Source: Novosphingobium sp.
GTDB taxonomy: Bacteria; Pseudomonadota; Alphaproteobacteria; Sphingomonadales; Sphingomonadaceae
Length of the DNA stretch: 64,000 bases
Direction: 5' to 3'
NCBI RefSeq assembly: GCF_019748365.1
Contig: NZ_JAIEPN010000004.1
Location: forward strand, 49,138-113,137
Shown: positions 18,695 to 26,733 of the stretch, one piece after another
Numbering within the stretch: position 1 is the first letter of the stretch
Layout: the number at the start of each line of letters is the position of its first letter
Notes under the pieces: generated by a model
What the model was told of the DNA's origin: nothing
The model's input: the letters and a program-made list of their open reading frames with translations, nothing else
Database searches by the model: none
Translations under genes and position numbers: made by a program

Positions 18695-18798
18695 GGGCAG
18701 GTCTCCAGAAGCGGGCACTGCGCCACGCCGGCGATGATCCGCTCGGCAAAGTGCAGCACGGTGAGGGTGAGGAGGGCGAAGAGGAGCTTGGCGCTCAT
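18685..18798 (-). CDS. Small hydrophobic phage protein (37 aa)
   Basis: MSAKLLFALLTLTVLHFAERIIAGVAQCPLLETCPWL, overlapping start/stop with neighbours. Confidence 0.4.
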   Translation of the reverse strand: MSAKLLFALLTLTVLHFAERIIAGVAQCPLLETCPWL

Positions 18799-19292
18799 GC
18801 CGCTGCCGCCTTCTGCGGGGCCGCATCCGCGCGCAGCAGGCGCGAGAGGCGGGCGAGGCGGTGCACCTTGGGTGCGCCATGCTCGGTGCGCTGCAGGTGC
18901 CAGAGGAGGGCGCCGAGGCGCTCCTGCTGATCGATCAGCTCGGGGCTGCGGCGGCGGCGCGCTTCGGCCTCCACGCGTTCGAGCGAAAGCTCGATCGCGG
19001 CGCGCCGGGCGGTGAGGGTGTGCGGCGGCGGCAGTTCGCCGTCTCCCCGCACGATCCAGCGCCATTCGGCCACGATCAGGCGCCAGGCGGCGATATCTGC
19101 CTCGGCAGCGTCGCTGGCGATGCGGCCGCTGCGTATCCACTCCGGATAGGCCTGCTCGCGCCGGGTAAGGCTTTCCTCGGCCTGGCATAGCAGCGCGGCA
19201 TAGTTCCACGCCCATGCCGGCGCGGCAGGCCAGATATCGAGCGCGGCGGGATCGCCGAACACGAGCACCTCGGGGACGGGTTTGAGCTTCAT
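18795..19292 (-). CDS. Phage hypothetical protein
   Basis: MKLKPVPEVLVFGDPAALDIWPAAPAWAWNYAALLCQAEESL... Confidence 0.55.
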   Translation of the reverse strand: MKLKPVPEVLVFGDPAALDIWPAAPAWAWNYAALLCQAEESLTRREQAYPEWIRSGRIASDAAEADIAAWRLIVAEWRWIVRGDGELPPPHTLTARRAAIELSLERVEAEARRRRSPELIDQQERLGALLWHLQRTEHGAPKVHRLARLSRLLRADAAPQKAAAA

Positions 19293-19534
19293 GGCCGGGC
19301 TTCCCTCGCCTCGGCCAGCGCCAACACGAAGGCGCGGTTGTTGCGGTGCGCCTCGGCCCGGTTGAGCCGTTCGATGACCACCGGGTTCTCCTCGCACTCG
19401 AACTCGCCGCGATTGCGCTCGGCAAGCGCTTCGTGGCGCATGACAACGGCCATGGTGCGGTGCTGGCGATAGGGCCAGCAGGCCGGGGCGGCAGTAGGCC
19501 CGGCGGGGCGCGGGATATCGATCACCCAGCCCAT
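19289..19534 (-). CDS. Phage hypothetical protein
   Basis: MGWVIDIPRPAGPTAAPACWPYRQHRTMAVVMRHEALAERNRG...; ATGA-type overlap. Confidence 0.5.
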   Translation of the reverse strand: MGWVIDIPRPAGPTAAPACWPYRQHRTMAVVMRHEALAERNRGEFECEENPVVIERLNRAEAHRNNRAFVLALAEAREARP

Positions 19535-19746
19535 CACGCGGCCGCCTTGCTGCGATTGCGGCGGGGGTGCCCGCCGGAAAGCATGGTGCGCGTGGGGATG
19601 CCGAGCCGGGTGCAATCGGCGCACCAGACGGTGCCCTGCCGCTGGGTCCAGCCCACCGGAAGCTGGCCATCGGCGCTGTTGTGGATCTGGCCACAACCAC
19701 ATTCGAAGCTGGGAAGGATCAGGCGCGTTTTGGGAGGCAGTCGCAT
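19534..19746 (-). CDS. Small zinc-ribbon-like phage protein
   Basis: CGCGQIH...WCADCTRLG cysteine pairs. Confidence 0.5.
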   Translation of the reverse strand: MRLPPKTRLILPSFECGCGQIHNSADGQLPVGWTQRQGTVWCADCTRLGIPTRTMLSGGHPRRNRSKAAA

Positions 19747-19760
19747 CGATATGCTCCTCT

Positions 19761-22478
19761 TCAGATCACGGGGTTTTCGGAGAGCGGGCGCTGGAAGACC
19801 CAGCAGTGGAAGAACTTGCCGCTGGGGCTGTTGACCGACTTCTGGCCGACGAATTTCCGCGCCTTGCTCGCCTTCAGGTGGCGGCGCAGATCGTCCTCAC
19901 TCGGCGGGTTCTGGCCGTGGGCGCGGCAGCGTTCGAAGAACTGCGGCAGGTTGACCGCGATCTCGCTCTCGGCCTTGCGGCTGTTGTTGAGCGGGCGGGC
20001 GGTATCGTCCGCCTCGATCTCGGTCAGGTAATCGAAGATGTGCCAGAACTTCTCGACCACCGGGTGTTCGCTGGAGGAAACGAGCTGGCGCTGCCTGGTC
20101 ATCTCGGCGATGAATTCGAGGCCGGCACGGTGCAGCCCCTCGCTCATCGGCAGGATGCAGCGCATGGCGGTGAGCGCGGCGGCGAGCTGGGCGTGGTTGC
20201 GCAGCAGGCGCACGTTGTTGACGCCGGTGGCGCGCTGCAGCTCATCAACGTAGCGCGGGTAGCATTCGCGCCAGATCTTCAGGAACTCGCCCTCGCGCCG
20301 CAGCAGGTGCACGATGAAGCCGGAAAGGTCCTCCACCGGCCAACGCTCCAGCTTTTCCGCCGCTGCCTTGGTTTCCGGGCTGAAGCGGGCCTTGTCGAAA
20401 TGCAGGCCCATGATGCGTTCGAGCACCGCCGGGGTGGCCATGACGGGATCGTTCTGGGCAATGATGATCGCGCCGCGAAACAGCGGCTCGAACGTTTCCA
20501 TGCCGCCGTTCTTCACGCCGCGGCTGCGGGTGGCGCGGCCGTTGTAGAGGCTCTTGAGCTCCTCCCATTCAAACCGCCTGGAATGCGGCGCGCTGTCGCT
20601 GCGGTCGCCCTCGATGAGGACAACGGGGAGGTTGGAAACCTTGCCGAGGTTGCGCGCGATCGCGGCGGCGGTGGCCTTGGTGGGGTCGAAGCCTTCGTAA
20701 TTCTCGCGCCCCGCCGTCTTCCACAGGAATTCCAGCAAGGTCGATTTGCCGGTGCCGGGCAGGCCGGACATTTCGAGGAAGCCGAGGCTCTTGGTCTCAT
20801 GCCGGATCTGTTCGGCAAACAGGCTCATCGCCCAGAAGGCGGTGGTGACGAGGCCGTTCTCGCCAAAGGCATCGATCACCACCGGGAACCAGTCGGTCGG
20901 CACCTTCTGGCTGTCGTATTCGATATCGAGCAGCCGCTCGGTGGTGGCGAGCTTCAGCGAGCAATCGCCGAAATCGAAGAAATCCTCTTCGTTGAGGTCA
21001 TGGACCCGGCCCCGGCGCACCGCGATATCGCCGAGCACATAGACCTCGCGCGCGCGGTCATATCCGGTGAACTCCAGCGTCTCGACCGTCTTGATGCGGC
21101 GGGTCTGCGCTTCCAGCAGCCGGTCAAGCTGCTCGCCCGTCCCGCGCCAGACCGCGCCCGAGGCGACCGAAATCAGGCGCTTCTTGAATTCGGCGCTGGC
21201 GGCCATGCTGCCGCCCGAAAAGCCTGCCTTCACCGCCGGCTTGTCGACCGGGAAATCGATGCGCAGGTAGTAGAGCGATTCCTCGGTCGCGGGGTTGCGC
21301 TGGAAATAGAGCGTGCGGAAGCTGGCGTTGCAGATCCGGGTGATCGCGCCAGCCTGCTCGGCGGCTTCCTGCCGGACTTCCTTGGGATCGCGGTCCGCCC
21401 AATCCGGGTTTTCCATCAATTCCTTGTAGGTATCGGCGATCTTCTTCGGGCTGAATTCGGCCCAGTACATCTCGTTATTGAAGGTGAGCGGGAAGCTGGT
21501 GCGCTCCCGCTGCTGCCACATCATCCACGCCTTCTCGAAGGCATCCTCGGCGATCAGCACCGCGCCGTTCTGGCGGTATTCCTCAAGGTGCTTGGCGGTC
21601 AGCCGCTCGCGCACCAGCAGGTTGTTCCAGTCGAGCTTGTCGTCCTCCCCTTCCGGCCGGGGCTGCGCGGCGGTGGCTTCCCAGCCTTCATCGCGCGCGC
21701 GCTTGACGTATTTGCGGGTGTATTCCGTGCCCGCCTTGCCGATATCGAACGCGAAGACCAGGCGGGGCTGGTGCGTGGGGTTTGGCCCGTTGGCAATCGC
21801 CTTGCGCAGGGCATCGAGCGCATGTTCGGGATAGTTGTTGACCGACATCGCAGAAACGGCCGCGAGGCCCTTCTCGTGCAGATCGGCGTGGCCGAAGGCC
21901 TGCACCAGCGCGGAAGCGTCGAAAATCCCTTCCGCGATCCAGATTTCCCTGGCCTGGGCAAGGTCCTCGATCGTGTGCGCGGGGTGCTGCCACCACTGGC
22001 CCTTGTAGCTTTTGCCCCAGGCGAAATGGGCTTTCTTCTCGAACCGGCCGGGCTGATCGATCAGGCGTTCCCAGTGGCTGCCGCCGGGAAGGGGAAAGCG
22101 CACCGTCGCGCTGGTGATATTGCGCTGGCGATCGACGTAGGTTTCCTGCGTGTAGCACCCGCGCAGCAGCCGCAGATCGAGGCCGCGCGCGTGGCTGAGA
22201 TAGGCATCGGCGGCAGCGTGGGGGTTCGTCTCGGTCTGCTGGTGGCGGTTCGACCAGTTGTCGAAAATCTCCGGGTAAAGGTCGCGGACTTCGCCTTCCC
22301 ATCCGCAGCGGTTCTGCCGCCCGCAGCGCAGCACCCACGGGCTCTTGGCCGAGGTATAGAGCTCGCGCTTGCTGCACTGGGGGCACTTGCCCTTCTGCAG
22401 CCAATCGCCCTCCTCCGCGTCGAACCTGAAGTCGCGCTTGATGTTGGTGAGGACTTCCTGGCGGATATCATCGCGCAT
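19761..22478 (-). CDS. Phage primase/helicase (Zn-binding, TOPRIM-like and ATPase regions)
   Basis: CPQCSKRELY...CGRQNRCGWEG; EIWIAEGIFDASALVQAFG; LEMSGLPGTGKSTLLEFLWKTAG. Confidence 0.85.
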   Translation of the reverse strand: MRDDIRQEVLTNIKRDFRFDAEEGDWLQKGKCPQCSKRELYTSAKSPWVLRCGRQNRCGWEGEVRDLYPEIFDNWSNRHQQTETNPHAAADAYLSHARGLDLRLLRGCYTQETYVDRQRNITSATVRFPLPGGSHWERLIDQPGRFEKKAHFAWGKSYKGQWWQHPAHTIEDLAQAREIWIAEGIFDASALVQAFGHADLHEKGLAAVSAMSVNNYPEHALDALRKAIANGPNPTHQPRLVFAFDIGKAGTEYTRKYVKRARDEGWEATAAQPRPEGEDDKLDWNNLLVRERLTAKHLEEYRQNGAVLIAEDAFEKAWMMWQQRERTSFPLTFNNEMYWAEFSPKKIADTYKELMENPDWADRDPKEVRQEAAEQAGAITRICNASFRTLYFQRNPATEESLYYLRIDFPVDKPAVKAGFSGGSMAASAEFKKRLISVASGAVWRGTGEQLDRLLEAQTRRIKTVETLEFTGYDRAREVYVLGDIAVRRGRVHDLNEEDFFDFGDCSLKLATTERLLDIEYDSQKVPTDWFPVVIDAFGENGLVTTAFWAMSLFAEQIRHETKSLGFLEMSGLPGTGKSTLLEFLWKTAGRENYEGFDPTKATAAAIARNLGKVSNLPVVLIEGDRSDSAPHSRRFEWEELKSLYNGRATRSRGVKNGGMETFEPLFRGAIIIAQNDPVMATPAVLERIMGLHFDKARFSPETKAAAEKLERWPVEDLSGFIVHLLRREGEFLKIWRECYPRYVDELQRATGVNNVRLLRNHAQLAAALTAMRCILPMSEGLHRAGLEFIAEMTRQRQLVSSSEHPVVEKFWHIFDYLTEIEADDTARPLNNSRKAESEIAVNLPQFFERCRAHGQNPPSEDDLRRHLKASKARKFVGQKSVNSPSGKFFHCWVFQRPLSENPVI

Positions 22479-22601
22479 GAAAAACGGGGGCTTTCAGAAA
22501 GGCGGCGGGCATGGAGAGGGCGTCGCCGGAAGCGGGGTCCAGCGGGCGGGCAGGGTTGGCGGGGCTTGATTGGGAGGCGGGCCGGGGATCAGCCCCAGAA
22601 A

Positions 22602-22970
22602 TCAGGGGGGCGGCTCGTAAGGCGGGCTTGGCGCGAAGAGCTCGGGCTGCGCGGGATCAACCGGGCGCAGCATTTCGAGCACTTCCTGCCGGGTGGGGAC
22701 GCGCAGGGGCAGATCGACCTTGGGGTTCGGAATCGCGCTGGGGGTCAGGCCCCAGTCATAGTGCTCGCTGGCGCGCCATGCGTGGCCGCAAAACAGGTTT
22801 GAGCACTGATAGTAGATCTCGCGGTGCGTCGGCGTGATCTCGCGGCTCGTGCGGCGGCGGCCGACGCAGCCGCAATGCGGGCAGCGCAGCGCGCCGGATT
22901 TTCCGGGCTGATCGGAAATGTCAGCCGGGGTGTGCTCGGCGGGGATGAGGGCTTCGGCTGCCATGGTCAT
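22602..22970 (-). CDS. ogr: Ogr/Delta-like zinc-finger late transcription activator
   Basis: LRCPHCGCVGRRRTSREITPTHREIYYQCSNLFCGHAWRASEHYDWGLTPSAIPNP, the CxxC...CxxxxC layout of P2 Ogr / P4 Delta. Confidence 0.82.
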   Translation of the reverse strand: MTMAAEALIPAEHTPADISDQPGKSGALRCPHCGCVGRRRTSREITPTHREIYYQCSNLFCGHAWRASEHYDWGLTPSAIPNPKVDLPLRVPTRQEVLEMLRPVDPAQPELFAPSPPYEPPP

Positions 22971-23419
22971 GCTTCCCCCACTTCGTGACGATCGAGCGCG
23001 GCAATGCCGTCCGTCAGGGCCTCGATCGCTTCCTCGGCCTCGCGGCGGGCGGCGCGGCGCTTCGCCGGGTCGCGGCAAGTCGCCGCTTCGATCAGGGCGC
23101 TGATCGCCTCTCCGCTTTCGCGCGCAGCATTGGCGGCGGCGAAGGCGAGATCGGCAGAGGTGCCATCGCGCGCGGCGAGTTCAAGCTGGGTGGTGAAGAC
23201 GCGGTGGAACGGGCCATGGTCCCCGCCGGCGGCGATGAAGGCGCCATCGAGCCGCAGCGCATCGATGATCGAAATCTCGCTGTCCGCATCGGGATCGGAC
23301 CACATGCGCACGAGCCGCTCGCTGCGGCCCACCAGCATGGCGCACTTGTCCCACCCGATGCGCGCCGCAATCACGGTGAGCGCGCGGTGGAAAGTGAGGG
23401 GCTCGCGGCGCTTGGTCAT
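22967..23419 (-). CDS. CII-like phage regulatory protein
   Basis: MTKRREPLTFHRALTVIAARIGWDKCAMLVGRSERLVRMWSDPD... Confidence 0.6.
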   Translation of the reverse strand: MTKRREPLTFHRALTVIAARIGWDKCAMLVGRSERLVRMWSDPDADSEISIIDALRLDGAFIAAGGDHGPFHRVFTTQLELAARDGTSADLAFAAANAARESGEAISALIEAATCRDPAKRRAARREAEEAIEALTDGIAALDRHEVGEA

Positions 23420-23715
23420 GCTGCGCGGCCCTGCAAATCGCTGTTCCGATTGAAAGAGACGCGTTCGCCGCCCCGGTCTACGCCGTGCCATGCCGGGGGT
23501 GCAGCGGGCACCTCCACCGGATAGAGATCAGGACGCAGCAGATGCCGGGAAACACCATAGAGCTGTTCGCAGAGCAGCACCTTCTCACCGGGCAGGGTGC
23601 CGAGCCCCCTCATCCAGCGCGAGACGCTGGCTTGGGAAACCTTGATCCTGTCGGCCAGCGGAACCTGGCCACCGGCGCGCTTGGCGCATTCGGAAAGGGC
23701 ATCGGCGGGTGTCAT
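23416..23715 (-). CDS. Cro/YdaS-like helix-turn-helix protein
   Basis: ALSECAKRAGGQVPLADRIKVSQASVSRWMRGLGTLPGEKVLLCEQLYGVSRHLLRPDLYP; divergent from repressor. Confidence 0.75.
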   Translation of the reverse strand: MTPADALSECAKRAGGQVPLADRIKVSQASVSRWMRGLGTLPGEKVLLCEQLYGVSRHLLRPDLYPVEVPAAPPAWHGVDRGGERVSFNRNSDLQGRAA

Positions 23716-23732
23716 GCATGGGTTAATATGCA

Positions 23733-23765
23733 CAAACGCATGACGCGTCAAGCGCAAACGCATGA
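23733..23765. promoter_or_regulatory. Candidate lysis/lysogeny operators
   Basis: CAAACGCATGA at 23733-23743 and 23755-23765 (22-bp period) flanking palindrome TGACGCGTCA, between divergent cro-like and repressor genes. Confidence 0.55.
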
Positions 23766-23800
23766 ACCATGCTGTAGGGGCGGTCGGTAGAACGGAGGCG

Positions 23801-24619
23801 ATGGTGAAGCTTCGCTCGATCACGGCCGTTCGCCTGCAGGAACGCATGGACGAGATAGGCGTCTCGCAGGATCAGCTTGCGGCTGCCATCGGCTGCACGC
23901 AGGCCACGATCAGCCGAATATTGACCGGCGCGTCCCAGAATTCGCGGTGGCTGCCCAAGATCGCAGTCAACCTTGCGGTCAATCTCAACTGGCTGATGGG
24001 GGTGACCGATCAGAAGATCGACATGGTCGACGTCGATGGCGAGCAGATCAGCGAGGATACGCTGGCCGCGATGCGCGCCGGCGTGATCGCGAACCGGCTG
24101 CAGCGGCCCGAGCAGCTCGGATCAGGAGCGGGCATCGAGGACAAGCGCCTCGGATTTCGTGGTTTCCCAAGCGAGGAGACGTTTGATCCCGCAGCGCAGG
24201 CTGCGGAGCTGGGCATGGTTGCCGTGCGCGAACTGAATCTCGCCTTCGGCATGGGCGCTACGTTCCTTGATGTGCCGGTGACCGAGCAGGTGCGCTATTT
24301 CCCGCGCGAATGGCTGCGCCAGTTTACCAAGGCCGCGCCGGAGCATCTGGCATGGGTGCAGGGCGTGGGCGATTCGATGGCGCCGACGCTGCTGGACAGC
24401 GATACGCTGCTGCTCGACCTTTCGAAGAAATCGCTCAGCATGTCCGATCAGATCTGGGCGCTCGCCTATTGCGGGCTCGGGATGGTCAAGCGGCTGCGGC
24501 CAACGCCGGACGGCGGCTTGCGGCTCCTGTCAGACAATCCCGCGGTGCCCGAAGAGACCTCGCACGATGGTGAGGTGCAACTGATCGGCCGGGTGGTGGC
24601 GTTCACGCGGAAACTGTGA
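23801..24619 (+). CDS. Phage repressor (HTH + S24 LexA-like peptidase)
   Basis: MDEIGVSQDQLAAAIGCTQATISRIL HTH; VQGVGDSMAPTLLDSDTLLLDLS peptidase motif. Confidence 0.88.
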   Translation: MVKLRSITAVRLQERMDEIGVSQDQLAAAIGCTQATISRILTGASQNSRWLPKIAVNLAVNLNWLMGVTDQKIDMVDVDGEQISEDTLAAMRAGVIANRLQRPEQLGSGAGIEDKRLGFRGFPSEETFDPAAQAAELGMVAVRELNLAFGMGATFLDVPVTEQVRYFPREWLRQFTKAAPEHLAWVQGVGDSMAPTLLDSDTLLLDLSKKSLSMSDQIWALAYCGLGMVKRLRPTPDGGLRLLSDNPAVPEETSHDGEVQLIGRVVAFTRKL

Positions 24620-24626
24620 GGGTATC

Positions 24627-24974
24627 GTGATTATCCTAGTCGCTGCGCTAGCAACGTCGCCACTGGATAGCTGCATAGCAGCGGTGCGAACTGATTTGTC
24701 CAACGCCATGATGGCATGCGCCGCCCCGAAACCTGAACTCGTGCCGGGAGCCGATCCGACAGACCCGTCTAGCTATCGCGCACGAGAAGACCTTTCGCAG
24801 GCTTGTGCCGATGCGATGCGGGCGGGGGAAATGGCTGGCAGGTTTGGGCCGCGGCTGCCCTCGACCGCCCGGGAGGGGTTTATTCGCCAGTTCGAGCAGA
24901 AACTCGCCCTGTGCCGAAATCCTGACTTAACGAAGGCTGTCCCAGTTCTGAAAACCACTAATCTGTGGGATTGA
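24627..24974 (+). CDS. Hypothetical exported protein (prophage moron)
   Basis: Hydrophobic N terminus; co-directional downstream of repressor. Confidence 0.5.
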   Translation: MIILVAALATSPLDSCIAAVRTDLSNAMMACAAPKPELVPGADPTDPSSYRAREDLSQACADAMRAGEMAGRFGPRLPSTAREGFIRQFEQKLALCRNPDLTKAVPVLKTTNLWD

Positions 24975-25006
24975 ATAGATGAGCAGCCAATTGCCAAGGG
25001 GGACGA

Positions 25007-25744
25007 ATGGCTGGTTTTCTTGATCGCCTCGCCGCTGCCGTCGCGGGCAAGGCCGTGCCGGTGCCCATGCCCGCATGGGTGCAGCCGAGCGTGCCGGACG
25101 TCGAGGAAATCATCGCGGCCAAGGAGCGCGATGCCAGCTCGAGCTATGCCGGGTTCATCCGCTACACCGATGCCGATGGGGTGATGACCGCGCGGCGCAT
25201 CGTGTGCCGATCGATCACGGGCTATGGACGGCCCGAGACTGTCACCGCCTGGTGCTGCGAGCGCAAGGCAATGCGGTCCTTCAAGATCGAGCGGATCAGC
25301 GAACTAGTCTGCCTTGAAACCGGCGAGGTGCTGGATCCGGCGGGGCATTTCGATCAGCTTTGGATGCACGGCGCGCTGAAGGTGGCTGACAAGGCGCTCA
25401 ACGATTTCGGTCGGGTTCTGGCCTTCATGGCGCGCTGCGATGGCTCGGTGCACCCGCTGGAGGCAGACAGCATCGAGCATTCGCTGGAACGCTACATCGT
25501 CCGGTTTGGCGGCGATGATCGCATGCTGGGAAGTGCGCTGGCGAACATCGGCAAGATCGCGCCCGATGGCGATGATCTGGTCATCTCGCTCGGGCGGCTT
25601 GTCCGCCATGCCGAAGCACGCAAGCTTGCCCGCCTCCTGCTCGATTGTGTGGGCGAGGTGACCGCTGCCGATGGCCGCTATGCGCCGAGCGAGATCGAAT
25701 GGGCCGAGGTGGTGACCGAGGGCCTGAAGGAAACGGCACGGTGA
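25007..25744 (+). CDS. WYL-like + TerB-like domain protein (prophage moron)
   Basis: FIRYTDADGVMTARRIVCRSITGYG...VTAWCCERKAMRSFKIERISEL (WYL-like); LAFMARCDGSVHPLEADSIEHSL and VTAADGRYAPSEIEWAEVV (TerB-like). Confidence 0.6.
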   Translation: MAGFLDRLAAAVAGKAVPVPMPAWVQPSVPDVEEIIAAKERDASSSYAGFIRYTDADGVMTARRIVCRSITGYGRPETVTAWCCERKAMRSFKIERISELVCLETGEVLDPAGHFDQLWMHGALKVADKALNDFGRVLAFMARCDGSVHPLEADSIEHSLERYIVRFGGDDRMLGSALANIGKIAPDGDDLVISLGRLVRHAEARKLARLLLDCVGEVTAADGRYAPSEIEWAEVVTEGLKETAR

Positions 25745-25772
25745 GCCGCGCGGCTCATGCCTGAGGGAAATC

Positions 25773-26291
25773 ATGCGCAAAGTTCTGATCGTACTCGCAG
25801 CCGTGGTGCTGGTGGTTGGCCTGTGGTTCTATGCCTCGCCCAGTCTGGCGCTCAACGGGCTGAAGGAAGCCGCGCTTGCCGGTGATCGCGATGCGTTGGA
25901 GCAAAAGGTCGATTTCCCCTCGGTCCGCGATTCGCTGAAGAGCCAGTTCAAGGCGAAGATGGTTGCCGAGATGGCCAAGGACGAAAACGCCGAGAACGGC
26001 TTTGCGACGCTCGGCATGATGATCGGCTTTGCCATGGTCGACCAGATGATCGACGGCATTGTCAGCCCCGATGGCATGAAGGCGATGATCAGGAACGGGC
26101 GCTTCACCAAACCGGGCGAGGCCGGTGCCGAACCGGCCAAGCCGACAGAGTGGATCATCGAGCGCGACGGCCTCGACAAGTTCAGGGCACGGCCCAAAGG
26201 CGAGCCTGCCGACAAGGTGCCGATGCTGGTGTTCAAGCGCGATGGCTTGGGCTGGCGGCTGAAGTCGATCGATCTTGTGGAAGGATCCTGA
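25773..26291 (+). CDS. DUF2939-like membrane-anchored protein (prophage moron)
   Basis: MRKVLIVLAAVVLVVGLWFYASPSLALNGLKEAALAGDRDALEQKVDFPSVRDSLKSQF. Confidence 0.7.
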   Translation: MRKVLIVLAAVVLVVGLWFYASPSLALNGLKEAALAGDRDALEQKVDFPSVRDSLKSQFKAKMVAEMAKDENAENGFATLGMMIGFAMVDQMIDGIVSPDGMKAMIRNGRFTKPGEAGAEPAKPTEWIIERDGLDKFRARPKGEPADKVPMLVFKRDGLGWRLKSIDLVEGS

Positions 26292-26292
26292 G

Positions 26293-26535
26293 ATGCATCG
26301 CCGCATGTTCCTCGCCGGGCTGTTGGCACTCGCGGCGAGTGGGGCCCCGGTGGATGCGCTGGCCGGAAGCAAACCCAAGCGCCGCCGGCGGATTCGCGGG
26401 ATGAGCGGGGGCGCAGGCGCGCGCGGCACCGCAGATGATGGGAAGTGCCCCTGCAACGGGGGCAAGGTCTGCGTGGGGCCGCGCGGCGGGCGCTATTGCA
26501 TCACGAGCAGCGGCGGAAAGAGGTACGGGGTTTAG
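26293..26535 (+). CDS. Small exported basic protein with GPRGGRYCITSSGGKRY motif
   Basis: MHRRMFLAGLLALAASGAPVDALA signal-like region followed by KRRRRIRG and CPCNGGKVCVGPRGGRYCITSSGGKRYGV. Confidence 0.6.
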   Translation: MHRRMFLAGLLALAASGAPVDALAGSKPKRRRRIRGMSGGAGARGTADDGKCPCNGGKVCVGPRGGRYCITSSGGKRYGV

Positions 26536-26608
26536 CGCATGACGGCGGTAACGCGCCTCCGGTTTGCCTGTGATGAGGCGGCTCTACCTTGTCGCAGGAG
26601 TCGAGCCC

Positions 26609-26731
26609 ATGCCCTGGAATATCATCCCCAAGATCGTTGAGTTGTTCGTTCGCGCCGAGAAGCCGGGCCACGCGCTGGCTGCCCTCCTCATCATCATGAT
26701 CAGCGTGACAGCGATGTATGCCTTGCGTTGA
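26609..26731 (+). CDS. Small transmembrane protein (40 aa), not in supplied ORF track
   Basis: MPWNIIPKIVELFVRAEKPGHALAALLIIMISVTAMYALR*, CAGGAG about 8 bp upstream of ATG. Confidence 0.5.
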   Translation: MPWNIIPKIVELFVRAEKPGHALAALLIIMISVTAMYALR

Positions 26732-26733
26732 CG

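Noticed and set aside
19806-22802. 998-aa plus-strand ORF opposite the primase/helicase
   Set aside because: Antisense artefact; the minus frame has clear primase/helicase motifs.
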